A DNA stretch of 64,000 bases from Erythrobacter ani (GTDB lineage: Bacteria > Pseudomonadota > Alphaproteobacteria > Sphingomonadales > Sphingomonadaceae). The stretch spans positions 620,001 through 684,000 of the forward strand of contig NZ_JAGSPB010000001.1 in NCBI RefSeq assembly GCF_019204025.1, written 5' to 3'. The notes beneath the pieces were generated by a model. The model had not been told where the DNA came from. It ran no database searches and saw only the letters and a list, made by a program, of their open reading frames with translations. This document shows, one piece after another, positions 63,364 through 64,000 of the stretch; position 1 is the first letter of the stretch; each line of letters starts with the position of its first letter. The translations under genes were made by a program, and so were the position numbers.

Positions 63364-64000
63364 TCAGGTCACCTCTGTAGATTTGCTCCAAAGCTCGCGT
63401 GCAACCGCAAGTGCGGGGTATTTGGGAGAGTCAGCCTCCAGCTTGTCCAAGGCGTCCCGCCGAAGTCGTGTGATGGCCGGATCGGTCATCATCTTGCGTC
63501 GGCCCGTCAGGAAATCCTCCGCCAGTTCGCGATCCGAGACTCTGGGCACGATTGCGTACTCACGGGCTAGCATGCCCAGCGCATTGCGAGCCACGGCGAG
63601 TTGGAAACGGTCATGGCCTTCAACCTTATCCTTGATTGTGCTGAGCCACTCCGCGACCGCCGTTGCAATCTCGCCGGTCTGAGCCTCGCCAAAATACAAT
63701 TCATTATTGGGAATACGTTCTTTCGGAACGATCCCATCGGCCAGCGCGTCCCCCTCCAGCAACATCAGCAAATCGAGTTCCTGCTCGCTGGTCCGCCTTG
63801 AGATCACCACCCGCTCCAGCATCCGGTCCTCGCCGCTGCGCCAGTATTTCGCCATTTTGAGGCAGCCGAGCGCCCACCATACGGTGCGGTGGATCAGCCA
63901 ATAGCGGAAGCGCTTGGCGTCGACTTTCATGCCCGCCTCGGCTTCGTAAGCGGCGAAGTAGTCCTCAAGTCTCCCCAGGCCCAATGCAGGCCTGTCGTAG
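63364..64000 (-). CDS. Phosphotransferase (APH-like) family protein, 5' end outside window
   Basis: The frame is open from the right edge to a TGA at 63364 (212 codons). It contains LEDYFAAYEAEAGMKVDAKR, FRYWLIHRTVWWALGCLKMA and RTSEQELDLL, typical of the C-terminal half of aminoglycoside-phosphotransferase-fold kinases found next to acyl-CoA dehydrogenases. The Brenner-type HGD and DxD catalytic motifs would lie upstream of the window. The C-terminal 90 residues are helical. Confidence 0.7.
   Translation of the reverse strand, partial: YDRPALGLGRLEDYFAAYEAEAGMKVDAKRFRYWLIHRTVWWALGCLKMAKYWRSGEDRMLERVVISRRTSEQELDLLMLLEGDALADGIVPKERIPNNELYFGEAQTGEIATAVAEWLSTIKDKVEGHDRFQLAVARNALGMLAREYAIVPRVSDRELAEDFLTGRRKMMTDPAITRLRRDALDKLEADSPKYPALAVARELWSKSTEVT

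Overview
The window looks like chromosome of a GC-rich alphaproteobacterium, most likely Sphingomonadales and probably Erythrobacteraceae. This rests on the gene neighbourhoods (metX-metW, hisC-tyrA, ftsE-ftsX), a PVA-dehydrogenase-like quinoprotein and the general protein style; no 16S gene is present, so the assignment is inference.

Layout. (1) 1-8.7 kb is core chromosome: a secreted protein cut by the left edge, a VOC protein, metW-metX, hisC-tyrA, plsC with a YdcF-type gene, ftsX-ftsE, and a zinc-ribbon membrane protein. (2) A tRNA-Leu(GAG) at 8.85 kb begins about 33 kb of accessory DNA. RHS/polymorphic-toxin array A (11.0-21.6 kb, minus strand) has one full-length secreted RHS protein with its immunity gene, then five displaced RHS tails carrying other toxin tips or their remnants, four of them followed by an immunity gene. 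(3) A LytS/LytTR two-component pair (22.3-24.1 kb) diverges from an autotransporter adhesin (24.5-27.5 kb). (4) RHS array B (27.9-32.7 kb, plus strand) holds three tails of a second RHS family with toxin tips and immunity genes, separated by direct repeats and IS debris. (5) Fragments of type IV secretion genes (VirB2-, VirB11- and VirB3-like) lie at 9.3, 33.2-33.9 and 41.7 kb. (6) The RNA-repair locus (33.9-41.65 kb) is the most interesting part. Divergent rtcR (CARF plus sigma-54 activator) faces a -24/-12 promoter that drives rsr (Ro60/TROVE), five tandem Y-RNA-like genes, rtcB (RNA ligase), a Cys-rich small protein, rlaP (nucleotidyltransferase) and rtcA (RNA cyclase).

(7) From 42.2 kb the sequence returns to ordinary metabolic chromosome: a tripartite RND efflux operon, an MFS transporter, a lipoprotein hydrolase, a quinoprotein dehydrogenase with a double-VOC lipoprotein and a TetR regulator, a flavin reductase, nhaA, an alpha/beta hydrolase, a large TolB-like/amidohydrolase, an APC permease, an acyl-CoA dehydrogenase and a phosphotransferase cut by the right edge.

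The main discovery candidate is the Y-RNA array at 37.48-38.20 kb. Five RNAs share a Ro-binding-type terminal stem. Four enclose a tRNA-like module, and in at least two of these the module is a circularly permuted tRNA: the acceptor stem is closed by a short loop, and the chain is opened in the D-loop or next to the anticodon arm. One keeps an ACCA and a UGU (Thr-type) anticodon loop. Three 26-nt hairpins with a compensatory base change lie between the RNAs and rtcB.
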